64,000 bases of DNA from NCBI GenBank assembly GCA_938048185.1, contig CALIVT010000007.1, positions 62,001 to 126,000 on the forward strand. The letters run 5' to 3'. This stretch comes from an uncultured Arenicella sp. (lineage in GTDB: Bacteria; Pseudomonadota; Gammaproteobacteria; Arenicellales; Arenicellaceae). Shown here piece after piece: positions 61,876 through 64,000 of this stretch. Position numbers and translations under genes: made by a program. The first letter of the stretch is position 1. Every line of letters begins with the position of its first letter. The notes beneath the pieces are model-generated. The model was not told the origin of the DNA and did not search any database. It saw nothing but the letters and a program-made list of their open reading frames with translations.

Positions 61876-61903
61876 TTGTCTACAGCCCGAGTTACTCTAT
61901 AAT
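61876..61903 (+). promoter_or_regulatory. Candidate promoter of the S8 protease gene
   Basis: TTGTCT, 16 bases and a perfect TATAAT lie 83 bases upstream of the start codon. Four of six -35 positions match. Confidence 0.55.
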
Positions 61904-61986
61904 CTCTAACTACTAAGTTCGTGGAATCTGTGGCCATTAGCCAGAGATTCATTCACGTTATAGATACAGTAAGAGAGAAATTTGTC

Positions 61987-64000
61987 ATGTCAGCACCACA
62001 TATTAAAGCCAACGCAGCGAGCACGACCAGTCAGTCTAAGGCAACGCGCAAAGTGCGACGGGGTACTGCGCCGGTACTCCGCAAGGCGGCGTTAATGGTC
62101 GGCGCTATGTGCCTGACGCTCAGCAATGCTCAAGCCCAGCAAGTTGCGTTGCTAGATTCGGGTGTAGACCCTGACCGGGGTTTCAATATTGCTCCAGGCT
62201 TTAATCACTTTCTCGATAACGATGACACGACTGATCAATCAGACCGCGAAGGTGAGGGTCATGGAACTGTCTCAGTGCGGGTAGCGTCGGAATCCTTCAC
62301 CGGAGAAATTGTGCCTTTGGTGGTAACCGATGGCGATCTAACGCGCCAGAACGAAGGCCAGGTTCGAGTTGCTCGTAACGCGGCGCTGGCCGATGCGTTA
62401 CAGCGAGACAGCGTGCGAGTAGTCGGCATTACCTGGGGCACTCAAGGTGTGGTGGATACTGCGTCTCCGCTAATTGCTGATCTTTCACGTGCAAATAAAG
62501 TGGTGGCAATCATGGCTGGAAACGACGTTGCTGCCAACCCGAATGCACTCTCACGCGCTAGTTTTAATTCAACCGGAGTGGTTATCGTCGGTGCTACTGA
62601 TGGTGAAGGTGTGTTGTTGCCTGAATCGAATCGGGCCGGTGTGACCGCAAATAAATACGTTGCGTTGAATGGCTTGCCATCGCCTTCGGCTGAGTCTGGC
62701 GGCACCTCGTGGGCGGCCGCACGACTTTCGGGTATCGCGGGTGCGGTGTTGTTACAGAACCCGAATTTGACCGCAGCGCAGGTCGTTGATGTAATTTTGG
62801 AGTCGGCTGAAGACGCAGGCGCAACCGGGGTTGACGATGAATACGGCCGCGGTATTATTCGCAACGCGCAGCAAGTGCTGGACAATGCGATTGGCACGCC
62901 AACCGTGCCGACTGAGCCAACACCACCTCCAGTTACCCCGCCCAGCACTGACGGCGGCGGTGGTGGTGGTGGTGCTGGTGGTGTGCTGCTACTTGGAGGA
63001 GCCTTAGCGGGTGCCTTATTGCTCACGCGTAAACCAAAGACTAAGCTTGAAAAAACCTTGGTATTGGATGCCTACGGACGAACGTTTCAAACAGACCTTA
63101 CGCAAAGCATTGAAGTTAATGATGGTACTTTGCATTTAAATCAGTTTTTTCATTCATTTACACAACAGGCGGATAGTAAATTCGCTGCCAGTCAGTTTCG
63201 CATTCCGAGCCTGCGTACTGAGGTCGCCTTTCAAGCTGCTTCTCTAAGCGACCCGCGCATTGACTTTATTGAATATTTCGCGACACCGGGCGATGCTGGT
63301 ATTGAACCCAGGCAAAATACCGTGTCGTTTTCAGTGGCCAGCCAACTGACGCAGAAAGTAGCATTGACCAGTGCATACAATGTAAACCCGGACCAAGAGT
63401 TTGGTGGAGCCCGTGATTTGGCTGCGAACGCTGCGTTTGGTAAAAGTGCATTTTTATCGGGCCAATCCTTCGGCTCGGTATTGTCTGGCTTTAGCTCACA
63501 GGCCAATACGTCCAGTTTCACTTATCGGCCCAGCAACGCGTCAAAAGCATCAATTAAGTTGGGCTTGGTCTCAATTGATGAATCTGAGCGCTTTAATCAA
63601 GACTCCCTCTCAACGATTGTTGAAGGTAGTTACCAATTGAATGATAACGCTGGAGTGTCTTTGCAGTTTGGCCAAATTGAAGAGAAAGGCAGTGTGCTCG
63701 GCGGTGGTGGTGGGGGCGTGTTCGGCGTCGACAACGCAGTGACTTATGCTATTAATCTTTCGGGAAATCTAAAGGTTGCTCAGAAGTTCTCGATTGTTGG
63801 CAATTATGGGCTGGGGCATACCTCGGTAGAGTCATCGCAAAGCAGCCTCTTAAAAGATTTTTCAGGTCTGCGTAGTGATTGGTATAGCTTGGGCTTGATT
63901 GGTAATAATGTGTTTCGCGCTAAGGATCAGCTTGGCTTTGCTTTCTCGCAACCACTGAAAATTCAGTCCGGTGAGGTTGATTATTCAATACCGGTTGGGC
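61987..64000 (+). CDS. S8 (subtilisin-like) protease of autotransporter type, truncated by the window
   Basis: At least 671 codons, open at the window edge. A long signal sequence ends near residue 50 (AQA-QQ). A compact S8 domain has D57 in LLDSGVD, H92 in GEGHGT and S241 in GGTSWAAA, with the oxyanion asparagine probably N179 in MAGND. The domain is shorter than typical subtilases. A proline-threonine linker (about 304-320) is followed by a glycine run, a hydrophobic segment (about 331-347) and an RKPK turn, a pattern like a GlyGly-CTERM tail, yet the protein continues for over 320 residues. That later part has barrel-like alternating strands and an LGFAFSQPLKIQSG motif typical of S8 autotransporter barrels. 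ATG at 61987 has a modest ribosome site. Confidence 0.85.
   Translation, partial: MSAPHIKANAASTTSQSKATRKVRRGTAPVLRKAALMVGAMCLTLSNAQAQQVALLDSGVDPDRGFNIAPGFNHFLDNDDTTDQSDREGEGHGTVSVRVASESFTGEIVPLVVTDGDLTRQNEGQVRVARNAALADALQRDSVRVVGITWGTQGVVDTASPLIADLSRANKVVAIMAGNDVAANPNALSRASFNSTGVVIVGATDGEGVLLPESNRAGVTANKYVALNGLPSPSAESGGTSWAAARLSGIAGAVLLQNPNLTAAQVVDVILESAEDAGATGVDDEYGRGIIRNAQQVLDNAIGTPTVPTEPTPPPVTPPSTDGGGGGGGAGGVLLLGGALAGALLLTRKPKTKLEKTLVLDAYGRTFQTDLTQSIEVNDGTLHLNQFFHSFTQQADSKFAASQFRIPSLRTEVAFQAASLSDPRIDFIEYFATPGDAGIEPRQNTVSFSVASQLTQKVALTSAYNVNPDQEFGGARDLAANAAFGKSAFLSGQSFGSVLSGFSSQANTSSFTYRPSNASKASIKLGLVSIDESERFNQDSLSTIVEGSYQLNDNAGVSLQFGQIEEKGSVLGGGGGGVFGVDNAVTYAINLSGNLKVAQKFSIVGNYGLGHTSVESSQSSLLKDFSGLRSDWYSLGLIGNNVFRAKDQLGFAFSQPLKIQSGEVDYSIPVG

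Noticed and set aside
61690-61902. 70-codon plus-strand frame overlapping the end of dsbB
   Set aside because: It overlaps dsbB in another frame and continues into the promoter of the protease gene; no ribosome site or family similarity.

Overview
The window looks like a chromosomal segment of a free-living Gammaproteobacterium. Support comes from the gene order miaB-phoH-ybeY-corC, a Pil-Chp chemotaxis cluster for twitching motility, FimV, ExeA/GspB, and a TonB2-type energy-transduction cluster with TtpC and DUF3450 of the kind known from Vibrio and Shewanella. Marine origin and any genus assignment would be inference. Coding density is high, no tRNA or rRNA gene was recognised, and no phage, insertion sequence or CRISPR array was seen.

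Layout. 1-5.1 kb: amidohydrolase, RarD permease, a MoxR ATPase/VWA pair and an AlkB-like dioxygenase. 5.2-10.1 kb: miaB, phoH, ybeY, corC and a 5'-3' exonuclease in the slot where lnt often sits. 10.2-16.6 kb: ExeA/GspB, release factor 3, a pterin-synthase-like protein and gltX. 16.6-26.5 kb: a 1.09-kb leader without a credible gene, then a complete TonB2-type operon (DUF3450, TtpC, ExbB, ExbD, TonB, TPR protein), followed directly by a second partial set (DUF3450, TtpC, ExbD) and, beyond a terminator, a third ExbD. 26.7-31.2 kb: gap and pgi, then a convergent gene for a TonB protein carrying a receiver-like cytoplasmic domain. 31.5-42.1 kb: housekeeping genes (TerC, pyrC, thrS, FKBP isomerase, glutaredoxin, greB, recQ, HIT protein, DUF1285, rsgA, GIY-YIG). 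42.5-54.1 kb: pilG-pilH-pilI-pilJ-chpA-chpC. 54.4-57.6 kb: tkt-pgk. 57.9-61.8 kb: FimV, a DNA glycosylase, a cysteine-cluster protein and dsbB. From 61.99 kb to the edge: an S8 protease of autotransporter type, cut by the window end.

How they fit. The most interesting block is 17.7-31.2 kb. One complete proton-channel/TonB machine is followed by a duplicated machine that lacks the small ExbB and a TonB of its own. A TonB-domain protein with a receiver-like head is encoded about 3 kb further on, beyond gap and pgi. A working hypothesis is that the second channel uses that protein, or shares TonB2, so that envelope energy transduction could be linked to a cytoplasmic signal. The Pil-Chp cluster and FimV point to type IV pilus motility with mechanosensory or chemotactic control. 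The local cluster lacks the receptor methyltransferase and methylesterase genes (pilK, chpB).

Starts were moved from the longest open frame where a Shine-Dalgarno site or family alignment favoured it (prfC, second DUF3450, third ExbD, TonB-receiver protein, HIT protein, PilJ).
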